A DNA stretch of 64,000 nt from Onchocerca lupi (lineage: Eukaryota; Nematoda; Chromadorea; Rhabditida; Onchocercidae), in assembly GCA_028564675.1 (NCBI GenBank), contig JAOVVO010000025.1:186001-250000 (forward strand), read 5' to 3'. The position numbers were made by a program, and so were the translations under genes. Below are positions 49,540 to 62,098 of the stretch, in pieces. Positions within the stretch are counted from its first letter, which is position 1. Each line of letters opens with the position of its first letter. The notes beneath the pieces were generated by a model. The model was not told the DNA's origin, ran no database searches, and saw only the letters and a program-made list of their open reading frames with translations.

Positions 49540-49815
49540 TACAACTTCGCTTTTGAAATTTTAACACATCTTTGCATTCGAATAGACGCATGTTTTAACA
49601 AATACATCTACTTTTTTTACCTGTCACACCTGTAACAGTAAAACTAAGTAAGCGGAATAAATTTATTAATCACGCCTACTTTCTGCATTGTTCATTTTTA
49701 CATTAAAAAAAAAAAAAAATTCTTCACTGACTGATTTGAAATTCCGATATAACGTTGTGTTCGAATAGGCGCATGTTTAAAAACCTTCAGACTAACTGGG
49801 ATCGGCCATGCGGGT
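49540..49815 (-). repeat. Dispersed ~183-bp repeat dimer, copy C
   Basis: Cores GCATTCGAATAGACGCATG (about 49574) and GTGTTCGAATAGGCGCATG (about 49757) are 183 bp apart. Each is preceded by a TTTGAAATTTTAACAC or TTTGAAATTCCGATAT segment, and TTACCTGTCACACCTGTAAC lies between them. Same orientation and spacing as copy B. A GC-richer tail, ACTGGGATCGGCCATGCGGG, follows at about 49795. Confidence 0.75.
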
Positions 49816-51555
49816 CCAGCTGATGACAAATACAATAGTGATGATAGCACTAATATTTATATTTATAAAATTAGAAATTTTGGATAAGAAATTAGTTAGA
49901 AGGGAAGTTTCGCAGCTCATTATGGACTAGTTATTATGTTTAGTTAGCATTCAATTTTATTCAAAACTAATAAATTAAAAAGTATGAATATTTTAGGTAT
50001 TGTATGAAGAAAAAAGAAAGGCAAAAATGTATTTGATAAGAATCGTCTAATATTGGAAGAAATTGAGCATATTACTTTGATGCATCTTATATCCATTTTT
50101 AAACAGCACTGATTGATCGAATTTAAAAAACTCGTGGTCGAATGCAGCAGCATCGATTGGAAAGATGATGTGAAGTGTTAATATTACTTCACAAGGATAG
50201 AGAAAGAAGAGATCAATGAAATCATTATTGTTTTACCGGATGAGGACTAGATTTATCTTCTCTTGAATCAATTCCCAATGCACGCCAAAGCAGACCAGCA
50301 CACTCATCAATTTATCCGTGATTAGTATATCATAACGATAACATATTTCATACAATATTGAGTGGATTTCTTATCTTTATATTTACTCACATCTTTTATA
50401 TGCAAATGTAAAATTTTGTTGATTGAAATAAACTATGCAAGTTTTCAATTAACAAATTTTCAATAGCAATTTGATTAACATCTACGTGAAAGACGATAGT
50501 TTAATATTTAGATGATGATTTAAATTAATCTTATTTTAATCTACCTAACTCAAATATTTTGGTAGTATTAGCATAGAATCGTACTAAAACAGCAGTAGTA
50601 ATATCAATAAATTATATTCGAGCTAAATTGTTAAAAAACTGATTGATACTAGAAAAAAGAAATATCTTACTTTGTAATAGAGAAATATCTTACTTCATAT
50701 AAATAAACCGAAAATGTAAGTGATAAATAACTTATAAAAAAAATTATGGATTTGAGAAAGTATTCATCTGATATTCTGTCTCCTAATTATTAATTTATTA
50801 GCATGATTTTTTAGGAGTTGAAATAAACTTTCATTCCTTGTTGTGAAACTATTGTAAAATTAAATTTGTAACTGCAATAAGCAGACAAAAAAATACTGAT
50901 TATTGCTAGCAACTTTTTCCATCTTGTCAATATTATTATAACATTTTTTTTCTTTTCTTTGATATGGTTGTTAGCAAAAGTTTTCAATTTGGAAATAAAC
51001 GATAAACAGCGATGAAAAATTTTTGCAAATCAATAATGAAATGTCCAAAAATTGCATTTTATGAAAAAAAATCAATGAAATAAAATGAAGAAAAATGAAA
51101 AGATCCATTTCCGCAGCATTTAGTCGAATTTTCAGATCTAACAGTTGTAAATTTTTACAATAATTGATATTAATTTTGCATTTTTTTCCATTCAAAAAAA
51201 CAAAAAAAAAAGAAAGGAAGAGAGAGAAGGAAGCATATTAAAGAAATAAAACATAAGAAATTTAGAAATTTCAAACAATTTAACGGATTAAAAAATTTTT
51301 GCATCTTTGTATAAAAGATGCCTATCATAATTCCATATGTCTGGAAAAATTTTTAATTATCAGACAGAGTTTAGGAATATCACAACTGCCCGCATCCTCA
51401 GAATATTACTTTTTTTCTAATTCATGCAACTGCTTGTCTATATATCATTAAATACATCATTAAATATTATTAGAACACTTTAAGAAGAAATTTTGTGATA
51501 GAAGAAAACTTCAATAAGAATGGAAATAATTGAATAGATTATGATATGAAAAAAT
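49816..51555. other. Intergenic region between convergent genes
   Basis: AT-rich; includes a duplicated AGAAATATCTTACTT motif at about 50658-50695. No supported exon on either strand. Confidence 0.5.
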
Positions 51556-54500
51556 TCATAATAAAAAAGTTAAATCATCCGGTTTTCTGCTCAATTCTCG
51601 TAGACGATAACTAACAAAACATGATTGACCCTGATCACCGATCACTGATGCTTTTTGAATAAGATTTGGATTTGTTTGCCATTCAAATGGTGCATTACGA
51701 TTAAGCTTAAAAAATAAGATTTAAAACAATAAACAAAAAAGTAAAGCGAAACTAAGTTTTTTTTCTTGAAAATTAGTATCCAACTCTTCACACCAATTAA
51801 AATCAAAGGTTAGTTATTTCATTATTAGAAAAGAATCCGAAAATATAAATCAATTACGATATAAATCATACGGAAACAATCCAGCGCATATAAGGAATGG
51901 AAAAAATTACTTAAATTTTAATCGTAAGACTTCCAATCCAATTTATAAGTAACGAATTCAAGTTTGATAAATAATGAATTCAATTGTTTCGTTAATTGAA
52001 TGAACTTGTAATGACTTTCTGATTAAGCAGTCATTTTTTTAGAATGCGTCAATCCTAATTTTTCATTTCAATGTATCATTTTGCAAAAATATTTCAGAAT
52101 TTTTTTGTTATCCAAATATTGAAAGTATTTTAATAAAAAAGTAACGAATTTGAAATTTTTTTTTTAACAGTATCAAAATGTTTACCTTTAATCTGACAAA
52201 AATATCATTGATAAATCTACGGATTGTCCGATAATCCGGTTGCTCAAAATATCTGTAACTTGCAAATTTCAAATATTAATATTTACAAGTAGAAAAATCA
52301 AAAATATGATGTTTTTCAAACCGAAAATATCATTTTTTTCTTTTTCAGTTGCTCAGCATTTAATTTTATTAACTAAAGCACGTTAGTATGATTTGGTCAA
52401 TTTATAATATTAATTATTGGTGCTGTTTATTATCATATAATATCTATTATCAAGTATATTATTAGATAGGGATAAGCTATGGATAATTTAATTACTTAAA
52501 AATAAATTGTAGCAATTATTTTCTTTCCTTTCCTCTTTTTTTTTTTTTTGGCTAATTAGATAAATAAATCTTATATTGCAATACTTTACTTAGTATTATC
52601 GATCATTTCCAGTATTTTATCAAATTCTTCCGGTACATCCTTAAGTAACTCATATCGCCCGCTATATCTTGCATAACGCTTCCACTCACCAATTAATAAA
52701 TAATCGTCTCGAGCATCTGCATTTGCCCATGGAAGTGGACCTAAATAATTTTTATGAAATATCAAATTTTATAACCTTTGATCTCAGCTTTATAAGTTTC
52801 GTCATTACAGTTTTATTATAGTGATATGGAAGAAAAGATTAGTTTTATATTACTATTGTTGAGTGATAAAATTGATGGGCAAAATGTTTGGCATAATGAT
52901 TATTACTAATCTCATCATTTAAAGAAATGTTCATCGATTTTTTATTTTAAAGTAATGCCTTATAGAGTTAAATTGCAAAGTTTTAAGCGTATTAAATGTA
53001 TTCTTATATGAAATAATCATCTTAAAAATATAAATGATAAAATATTAGGATATATTCTATATTTAGCATAAATTAAATCGATTTATTTGAACACTTAAGT
53101 GAACTTACAGACAACTGAAACTAGTAGGAAAATAACTCAACGACATATAGCACACGTATAATTCTAAAATATCATTCTGTCATTGTTAATTTAAGTGAAA
53201 AAGAAAAAAAAAGTGATACGTGAAAATTCAAATATTGATTTACCTTTAATAAATTCACAAACCATATAAAACCAGGATTCAATATCATCTCTCCGACATT
53301 GATCTTTGAATGCATGCGCTGCTAACGATGAGTAATAAATAGATCCCATAAGAGCGGCTGAACTTCGTGGCTGATAAAATTTACCTTCCTTGTCTCTTAA
53401 ATGATATCCAATAAATTATTAATTACTTTAATTGCTAGTTTTAGCATTAAACCTAAATTACAACTGAAATCTACAAAATTTTCTGACTTTTTCGATTAAA
53501 TAATGTCAAATTAATTGATTGATTTAATTCTTATAATGATATTTCTACTAAATTAAGGTATATTTCTTAAAAAAGTAACTTTCATGAATAAAGATGCATA
53601 TGCTAAATGTTCATGATAAATGCATAGAGAAGTTTCGAAATTTTAAAAACTAAAATACGTGATACGTGACAATCACTCACTCTTTACCTCTCATTTATCT
53701 GCACTTACCTGAAACGTCTGGCGAATCCAAAGTCAAAAATATAAACTGTTTGATTATCATCTTTTAAACCGATTGCAAAATTATTTGCTTTAATATCACG
53801 TGAAAGCCAACCCGTATTATGTAATGTTTCAATTCGATCCAATGTTTGGATGCTAAGGCGAAGTGCGGTTGTTAAACTGAATCTAAATTTCACTTAAATC
53901 TTTTATTTTAATAATAATTTTCGATTCCTTAGATTAAATTAATTCTTGCAATTTTAATTTCAACTTTTCAAAAAAAGTATTACTTTTTGTCCGGGAAGCA
54001 ACGACGTAATTTACCCAAATCTGGACCGAGAAGTTGCATAATGACGTATTTGATTTGATTAGTACGTCCTTGGGCGATTAATTGTGGGAAACCGATCGCT
54101 TTAATTTTTTTAAATTCACGTAAAACAAAAACATCCAATTTTAGTACTGATCTGAAAGCGTCAAAAATTTCCTCTCTGATTAATTATAATGTATCATCAA
54201 CTGTTAAGTACTGATTATCGATAATTAATTATTTGTTCTTTATTACGAAAACCTGATTCTCATACTACTATTGTCGAGTATTTATTGCCTATAATTGGTA
54301 ATGTATCAATTATTTGTCTTATACTGCTTGAAATTTAAGTCTTTGCAACTTTTATTATCTGTCATATGAAAATATTTTTTACTACTGCATGAAATCGAAT
54401 TTATATTTAGATGGTAGATGATTAATTTCTCGCTTTAGAGATAACTCAATCAATAAGCATTATTTCGAGAAATAACCAAGAGCCAAGTGATATGAGCTTA

Positions 54501-54942
54501 TAGTAATGGATATTTTCTTACTTATCATATATGATTTGCATTAGTACTAAAGTTATCAATTTAAAATATTTGTCAATTTTTCTTTCTCTTTTCCTCTTTA
54601 TTTATTTATTTTTGTATATTTGCATCCATCTTATTAAAATAATATAAGCAGAAAAAATCAAACTTCGATTGGAATATTTTTAAAAATGAGTTAAAGTTTT
54701 TGTTTTTTATCTTTTAGACTTTTTTTTTGATCGAATCAAATTGTTATGAAGTTATACTTTTGTGGATCTTTGGTTTTTTCAATTTTCATTGCAAATCGTC
54801 CATTACCGTCTCCTTCTTTAACAATCAATACTTCACTGAATGGTCCTAACCAAATTTGCTTCAGTACTTTGTATTTTCCATCACGATGAACAAAAGTTTG
54901 TCCTGGTTGTAATATTGGTGATATCTTATCGTCCATACTCAT
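51556..54942 (-). CDS. CK1-superfamily (tau-tubulin-kinase-like) protein kinase
   Basis: Seven minus-strand exons, 54942-54758, 54151-53984, 53882-53709, 53395-53244, 52740-52590, 52252-52186 and 51705-51556, join in phase to give 348 residues, almost only a kinase domain. It follows TTBK through its length: FAMKIEK with Lys53, LKLDVFVLREF (alpha-C), YVIMQLLGPDLGKLRR, RDIKANNFAIG with Asp147, DFGFAR with Asp168, RRDDIESWFYMVCEFIKGPL and YFEQPDYRTIRRF. The family phosphorylates acidic-primed Ser/Thr sites; nematodes have many TTBK-like paralogues, often germline-expressed. Oddities: the Gly-rich loop is degenerate (IWLGPFSEV), the HRD His is Ser (LSRDIK), and alpha-C Glu appears replaced by Asp. 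The Lys, catalytic Asp, Asn and DFG are kept, so activity is possible but not assured. Confidence 0.9.
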
Positions 54943-56104
54943 TTCGAGATCACTTCAGTAAAGAGATTTGCGTTTTAATTAGTTCAGTTTTTCTATTTTA
55001 ATAGAATAATTTAGTCTTAATTATTTGTCATTTCAATCAATAATTATTTATTATTGAATAATCTAATTAGTTAAAAAATTGAACTTCCAGTATATTTCTG
55101 GTTCAATTTTTCATTTTAAATAACATTTTCATCAATTTTTTTAATTTTCAGATAGGAAACAGAATAATTTCGCAGATTACTACGCAATGATCTTCTGTCA
55201 ATTTTCGGAATTTTAAAGTAAATGAATAAATTAACTTTATTATTTCAAGATTAACAAACTCACACACCACTGAAACAACCGCATCCAACAAATATTTTTT
55301 TCCAACAAAACTACCATATCAAGAATAGGAAGCTTTTAAAAATTGTTTGTAATTAAAAAAGGGAGGAATTAGATATTTAGAAAATTATGGTAATAGGATG
55401 GAAATTCATTTATTTATTTCATCGAATTTAAAAATACCATTTGTATATAAGGCATATAAGAAAGTAATCTGATTACTTGGTATAAAAAATAAGTATGCAT
55501 CAATTAGTAACTAATAATGACTTATAAGACTATAATCTTTCTCATTGTATAATTTTTTTCGGTAATTATATCGATATAATTTCTACTATTTTTGCAAGGA
55601 ATAGAATATGATAACAAATGTATTTTGTTATAATTGCAAAGAAACAAGTAATCGGTATATGATTTCCAATTCATTCACTTATCGTTTGCTTTTTTTTTTT
55701 CTTCTTTAAATTCATGTGAAAATAAATTTTCAAAATTAAATGATGAAAAATTTTTATCCATTTTATTCCAATAATAGCAAAAAATTTAGAATGAGGAAAA
55801 TTCCAATGAATAAATAGTATAAGAGAAATATGAAATAAAATCTTTTTTTTTTTTGAAATGATTTATTGTAGCAACAAGTGGTGAAGAAATTGATTAAATG
55901 AAATTTTGTAAAACGATCGCAATTTAGCAAAAGTTGTGTTGAAACATTCAGTTAGTGTAAAATGAAATGATATAGCCTTATAGCTGAAACTTCGCTTTTC
56001 TTCATCTATCCATTCTTTAGACTATGAATAAAAAAAGAAAGTTTAAAAGAAATCGAATCTCTTTTCACTTCTAACACTTAACCTGGTGAGTGTGGCAACA
56101 AAAT
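54943..56104. promoter_or_regulatory. Shared 5' intergenic region of divergent genes
   Basis: Lies between the start codons of the kinase (-) and the secreted orphan (+), 1.16 kb. It should hold both promoters or a bidirectional one. It contains the first copy of a ~43-bp direct repeat (55924-55970) whose second copy sits in the first intron of the secreted gene. No TATA or other named element can be assigned. Confidence 0.35.
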
Positions 56105-56268
56105 ATGTCTTGGATCATTTTTTTATTTCTCATCGTTCTCTGCGCTGCTAACTTTGATGGTTCCGGATTTGGTATCGATATGGTAAATTGTTTTTACGTT
56201 ATTTTTCAATGTCTTTTTTTTCTGCTTAGCAAAAGTTGTGCTGAAACAATCAGTTAGTGTGAAATGAC
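55924..56268 (+). repeat. Direct repeat flanking the first exon of the secreted orphan gene
   Basis: TTAGCAAAAGTTGTG, then TGAAACAWTCAGTTAGTGT, then RAAATGA, occurs at 55924-55970 and at 56226-56268, about 302 bp apart with only a few differences. One copy is about 135 bp upstream of the ATG at 56105 and the other is in the first intron, so the signal-peptide exon lies between them. Confidence 0.85.
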
Positions 56269-58889
56269 TTCATTTTCAAAATTTAAATTTTTGAAAACTT
56301 ATCTTTTTTTTTTTTGAAATCCTCAAGCTATTTTTCTTCTAATAATCAAGTTTATCCTACTCCATTAACATTTTTATCAATCTCTCTATTTCTGGAATAT
56401 TTGCTATTATATAATGGAAATAATATCTCAATGAATAGTTAAATGCTTCGGGAAGAAAAATAATAGCTATGAAAGGCAAATTTCTTGATTTTTTTCTGGT
56501 TATTTTTTGAAATAATTAAAATAACATCTTTTAATTTACGATATGAAATCAGAAAACCGTTTAAGTCTATAAAATGATTTAAACAAATGGTCTGAAAAGT
56601 CAGTCAAAAGTCTAATTAATTCATTAATAAATTTTATGGGAAGATAAGAGAAATAGTAACATAAGATAGACATTGGAGAAAAGAGCAAAACTGAGTTCAT
56701 GTTGTAACTTTTGTAAAAAAACTTTAACAAATTGGTATTTAAAGGAATGGAAAGATCTGTTAGTCATTTTCGTGCAAATCTATTTATTGCAAACTTTTTC
56801 CGAAAGTTCGTTTATCATCATAATTGATATAGTGAAGAAATGACCGTATTACTGAATATTGCTAATAATTGTTTTAATATTTAAATTTGACGCATTTTTC
56901 TTTTCACTCATTTTTTATTCAAAAGATAAATTTCTTTTCTGTTTGCTTCATTTTCGGATTTGAAATTCCATATTGCAGGAAGTGGATGAATCAGTCAAAA
57001 TTCCGATCACTATTGAAACAATAAATAGTTTATTGAGACAATTTGCATACAAATCTTTCAATGTGACATTCCAAGTGTGAAATATTTTCAAAATAAATTA
57101 TTTGTAAAAACAAACATTTACAGAGCTCAAAGGTCAACGAAAATAAGAAATTACTTTCTACTTATTTTTTTCCTAATGTTTTGCAGATTACAACAAATTT
57201 TTCTACACTATTAAAAAAAAATTTTCCCACCCATTCACTGTTAAATAATAGTAATAGTATTCTAATATGCAAAAATTTATTTAACAATGTTGAATATTTT
57301 AGAAAAATTTTCTGAATTTTTTTGCTTAACAAACATCTTGACTAGATATATCAAAATTTGAAATTTTGTAGCTTGAAATTATGCGAGCTCTTGAAGCGGT
57401 AAATCGTGGTCGTTTAGAATTAGCAGTTTGGTCACATGACTATTGGAAAATCCCGGAGCTTTCTGCTAACAAACTTTGGAAGTATCAAGATTTGATAAAA
57501 CTTCGCTTGAATTCTCGATCACAGTTGGAATTTTTACCAGAAATGATTTTCAAAAATGTTCTCTATTTCAAGGAACATCGAACACCGTTGTTGAATACTA
57601 TATTAGAACTTAATAATTATGGTAATATAGCGTTACATTCATTATATACGTTGGATATACCATGCACCAAAATTATTCCAACTAAATCGGTTATTATTAT
57701 AGGAATTTTATAACAAATTTAAAAATATTTCACAAATTATCGAAAACGAAAAATATAGAAGTCAATCTCTTATTTTGAGAGGAAAAAATGACATAAATTG
57801 TTTTGTTAATCATCATATTTAAAATTTTTTTGCTAATAAATACATTTGAAATTCAACTACTATTTATTGTATTAAAATTTTTATTTTAAATAAAACTTTT
57901 ATTTCGAATTTTTTTTTATTATATTAAAAATTAAATTTCTTGATTATCACGTTTAATTTAACTGTGATGATTTGCGTCTAAGAAATTTTACAAATATTAA
58001 TCAGTATGTTAGTTCTTTCAATTCTCTTCTTTAATCTATCAATTTCTTAAATATTTTCCACTTTTAATGTTAATATCAAAAATAAGAAATGAGTATGAAA
58101 TTACAATTTAAATATAGTTGACAAGTATTGAATACAATATCCTATTTGTCCTTTTTTCCCACTGATAAAAGCTTTGGTAAAATATTACACTTTCTAGTTA
58201 ATTGCAGTTCGAATAAAATTTAATTGCTTGATTCCTGGATGTCATTAAAGTTTTTTTTTTTCTTTTTCGTGATATTTCCAATTATATAATTTATAGAAGT
58301 GTATCAAATATGAACTATGTGGTATAGAAATTGTGGAAAATCCATATCATAGTAATGTTGATGCAGTATGTGAGCTTCATTACGGTAGTCTGATTCATGA
58401 TAACACTAAAATGCATCTGAATTGGGCATCCAACAATGTTCGTGAATTAAATTTGCCTTGTTCAATCGAATTTATGCCACGCTGTGTTATTACAAAAATT
58501 CGTTTATCTAAGAAAGAAATTGTAAGTTTTGTTTTTTTTATTGTAATAAATTTAATTTTCATTTTTATTTAAAACTTACTCAAATTATTTCATTTGAAAG
58601 TAACAATAATTCAATATAATATTGTTATTGAGTTAATTATAATTAACAATATCATAAATTTATCAAAATTGTCATATAATTAATCCATAGAATTGAATCA
58701 TACCATTTTGGTAATAGAATTTTTTAGCCTTAACTGTTCAATATTAGGTTACTATAGCTATGCTTCAAACTCTTTGAATACAGAAAAATTTGTAATTGGA
58801 TGTTTTTATTTCAGACATTTCTTGATGAAAAATATGACGAACTGGTTGCATGTTTCGTTCTTAGCTTTTCAACCAAAGATTTACAATAG
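56105..58889 (+). CDS. Unrecognised secreted protein, 263 residues
   Basis: Five exons, 56105-56182, 56979-57074, 57372-57689, 58297-58521 and 58815-58889, join in phase 0 throughout. The first exon is almost exactly a signal peptide (MSWIIFLFLIVLCAANF) with likely cleavage near residue 16. The mature part has a charged helical segment (LEIMRALEAVNRGRLELAVW), then a Cys-containing C-terminal half (Cys in IPC, KCIKYELC, VCELHY, LPC, PRC and VACF). Its even number and spacing would suit extracellular disulfides. I do not recognise the family. The donor after 57689 (TCG/GTTATT) is weak, so that junction is the least certain. All exons being phase 0 allows exon skipping or duplication. Probably exported; role unknown. 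Confidence 0.65.
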
Positions 58890-59869
58890 CTTAAACAGAA
58901 AAAAATTCAGATGTTTGTTGCTATTGTTTTGTTGTTCTTATTATTTCTATTGCTTAAGAAAACACGTCATTGAAGTGTACTATTTAGCAAAATGGACAGA
59001 ATAAAAATTCGTTTATCAGAAAATTCGATGCAAAAAAAGGTGCAAATCTGGGAAATGGCAATTGAGGCAGTTTTTTTTTTTTTTTTTTTTTTTTACATGA
59101 TAAGTGGAGGATATCTTTTTTTTTTTTTGAAGTCGACTTACTGCTATCTACTTGACTTAAGGGTGAACTACTACTTCATAAATCAATCACTGTATAATTT
59201 CAAAGTAATGATAGCTTCGATTGCACTAGTTATTAAATTTAGGATATTTTCTAGGTCATCAACCATTTTGCACATCCGTTTAATGAGATCTGACCATTTC
59301 TGAATGACTGTTTCAAGCCTATCAGCACAGAAATCAAGGTGTAAAACCTTTTCCTTGATGATTTACAACTCGATGTCTTATTATTGTTCGGGTATTTTTA
59401 ATGAAAGTGTTCGATTAATCGGTTAGATCGACTTCGTTAACTTTACTAAGAAGTTTTCGATTTTGTTATTTGGCTCCTTTAGTCAAGCTTTCAGACATAT
59501 CTTACTTCACCTTAGGCATCAAAATTTTTTGTGAAAGAAACTGTGCTCGATTTTTTTAGTTAAAGAATATTCGAGATCCAATAAAAAAAAAAAAACGGTG
59601 AGTTGTTACTTTCAAAAGAGTTCCATTTGGAGAATTTCATCCCCCTTTTTCTTGTCAACTACTTTAAATTATCATTCATATCATTAAAGATCAAAACGAT
59701 ATTTTATTGACAAAATTGTATATATTTTGACCTTACTTTTGAAATATTTTGATCTTTGATTAGATCTTTGCAACTGATTCAGCATAAAAGGCTCTTTTCT
59801 AATTTAAAACTCGTTTCTGTCTCATCTACTTGTTACAAATTATCTTACAAAATTATATTTTATTACAAA
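58890..59869. other. Intergenic region
   Basis: Long T tract (about 59072-59093) and other low-complexity sequence. Open frames near 58693-59303 are Phe/Tyr-rich readings of this DNA and not supported as genes. Confidence 0.45.
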
Positions 59870-60890
59870 CTAGCTGGTTCCGGCCGCGTTCCGCGTAGCC
59901 GATCTAGCTAATCTATAGAGCCAGTCATGCTACATGTGTCCGATTGGAGATTGATTCTTGCTATTATGATTCGGCTAAGTTAGCAATAGATGTGAGGAGG
60001 TATTTTGCATCTTGTGTGATAGAGATGAATGCTGTTGAGAAAAGTTTTATTGATTGATGAAGAGTGATTCTTCGTAACGAATAATTATCAGAGAACATCC
60101 AGGCAAATTGATCAATGGTTATTCTTTTCTTTGCTGATAGAGGAAAATACTATTCAGATAAATTGTCGGATTGTTAATACTGCTGTGTCGCTTTGAACTA
60201 TCAAACTTGAACCTTTAGAATCCGAACTGTTGCTGTTACTGCGTCGATCTCTGTCATTTATCTGTAAATTGGAGGATTTTGATAATAAACGTATTTTCCG
60301 TCCCTTTGAAACTATGTCGTGCCACTTGATCTTTAGTATTTCTTGGTCAGCGTCAAATACGACTCCGTTTCAGCAATCATACGATTATAATTGGCCTTGC
60401 ATTCTGGTACAACCTACTGAAGATTGTAGTTTGAGTCCGCATGTTCTCATTGGTACTATGAATGAAGTATTGGCGGAAAAACTAAACTACTTCGGTTTGA
60501 AGAACCGTCAGAGCCATTAAAAACTTTGCTTGCCAGATATACAGCCGAATCAAAATGTCTCTTATCTAAAATGAGAAAAAACAACTCATGTTTCCGAAAT
60601 TCATTATAAAACCGACTCCCTGGTTTCGTTGCCAGATGGTCAGCATAAATTCCTAATAATATATTTCATTATGATAGCAATAATGAATTAAATGCACGCT
60701 GCGGAATTCATATTAGATCCGTCGTTTCCCAACTGTAACAGCTTCTTCACGAAAAAAAACAATTTAGTACGCAAAACAACAACAAAAACTGATGCCAATC
60801 TGATACATACAAAATTATTCATGCTGACAGAACATCTGCCAGAGAACATGTGCGAAGATTCAATGTTCCAACTGTATATGAAGTGACAAT
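59870..60890. other. GC-richer, coding-like but broken sequence
   Basis: Starts with CTAGCTGGTTCCGGCCGCGT, the most GC-rich stretch in the window. It is followed by sequence clearly less AT-rich than its surroundings. Open frames at 60230-60520 and 60692-60886 (+) lack usable splice links and hit stops, suggesting a decayed gene, a transposon remnant or transferred DNA. The leading motif resembles sequence flanking repeat copies B and C. I cannot name the source. Confidence 0.35.
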
Positions 60891-60982
60891 TGTTATAGCC
60901 GAGCTAAAGCAATTATATTGCACGCGAAATGTTCTTGAAATTGACTTTTGATTTAACTTGAAGTTGAATTCGAAATTGGTTA

Positions 60983-61265
60983 ATTGAAATGCTACTGCAA
61001 AAAATTATATGTGGTATTAAAAGATACTAACTGTCATAAATATTCGTCGGTCAAAATCTTAAATCTCAAAAAGTTTTTGCCTACTGCTTTGAAATTTTAA
61101 TGAGGTTGAATTCAACAGTGCTCTAGTGAATTGTAAACTGTTGTTACAGCAAAAAATTATACATACTATTCAGAGATACTAACAGTTGTAAATGTTGACT
61201 TTTCAAAATCTTAGATCTTCGAAATTTTTATCTACTGCTTTAAAATTTTAACAGAACTTTACATT
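60983..61265 (+). repeat. Tandem direct repeat, two ~145-bp units
   Basis: Units share GCAAAAAATTATA, RAGATACTAACWGT, TCAAAATCTTARATCT and CTACTGCTTTRAAATTTTAA. They end in sequence like the ATTTTAACACATC border of the dispersed 183-bp repeat, so they may be diverged members of that family. Confidence 0.65.
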
Positions 61266-62010
61266 AGAATACGCGCATACTGTACTGGGCTTTGCATACT
61301 GAAGGCCACTCCACTTTGCAGAAAAAAAGCGAGGTTAATAAATTCAGTCCGCTTCTTTACTTTTATTTGTTACAGGCGTTACAAGTAAAAAAAAAAAAAA
61401 AGTAAATATATCTTTACAAAAATTGTCCGCCTATTCGAATGTAACGTTGTGTTGAAATTTCAAATCAATGTGTAAAAACTTGAAACGTTATGTCAAAATG
61501 AACAATGAATATTTGCGATAAAGAGGCAGTCCAATACACGATCTAGTATTAGAATATTAGTCTAATATTAGAAGAGGTAATCTATAACTTGCTTGAAGAA
61601 AACATTTTTTTATACATTATCATGACCTCGACAAGCTCAAATTGTGCCTTATTTATTTTTAAAACACCTGGAGTTATAGTTCGGCATTCGAATGTAGCAT
61701 TGTATGGAAATTTCAAATCAATCGGGAAAGAATTCGAAACATCACAAAGAAGTAGCCGCAGTCAAAGCAAAAAGTAGGCATGGTGAATAAATTTTGTCCG
61801 TTCATAAAGGCATGGTGCAGGACGGAGTCAAAAAATTCAATCCGCTAACTTTCGTTGTCATGGACGTGACACATGAAAAAAAATATGTCCAAATAAAAAC
61901 ACGGCCTATTCGAATACAAGGTTTATCAAAATTTGAAAGCAATCGGTGGAGTACTTGCAAGGATGTGTTGGGAGTAACAACGAACACTTACATTTTTATT
62001 TATACAGATT
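61266..62010. repeat. Dispersed ~183-bp repeat family, rearranged copy D
   Basis: Contains a reverse-oriented core (ATTAGAATACGCGCATAC, about 61270) and three forward cores: CTATTCGAATGTAACGTTGT (about 61431), ATTCGAATGTAGCATTGTAT (about 61686) and CCTATTCGAATACAAGG (about 61916). The forward spacings are 253 and 232 bp, so this copy is expanded and partly inverted. It ends GTAACAACGAACACTTACAT, closely matching the end of copy A. Open frames at 61589-62012 are repeat-derived. Confidence 0.7.
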
Positions 62011-62098
62011 AATATTTTAAAAAATCGAGATTAATTTAGAAGAAACAGTTAGTGAAGAATCTGATAAGGTTACTTAGTTTACATATTCATTATTTTAG

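Noticed and set aside
58992..59303. 103-codon plus-strand frame after the secreted gene
   Set aside because: Depends on long poly-T runs read as poly-Phe; not a gene.
61589..62012. Open frames at 61589-61777 and 61794-62012
   Set aside because: They lie within copy D of the dispersed repeat, whose other copies are not open.
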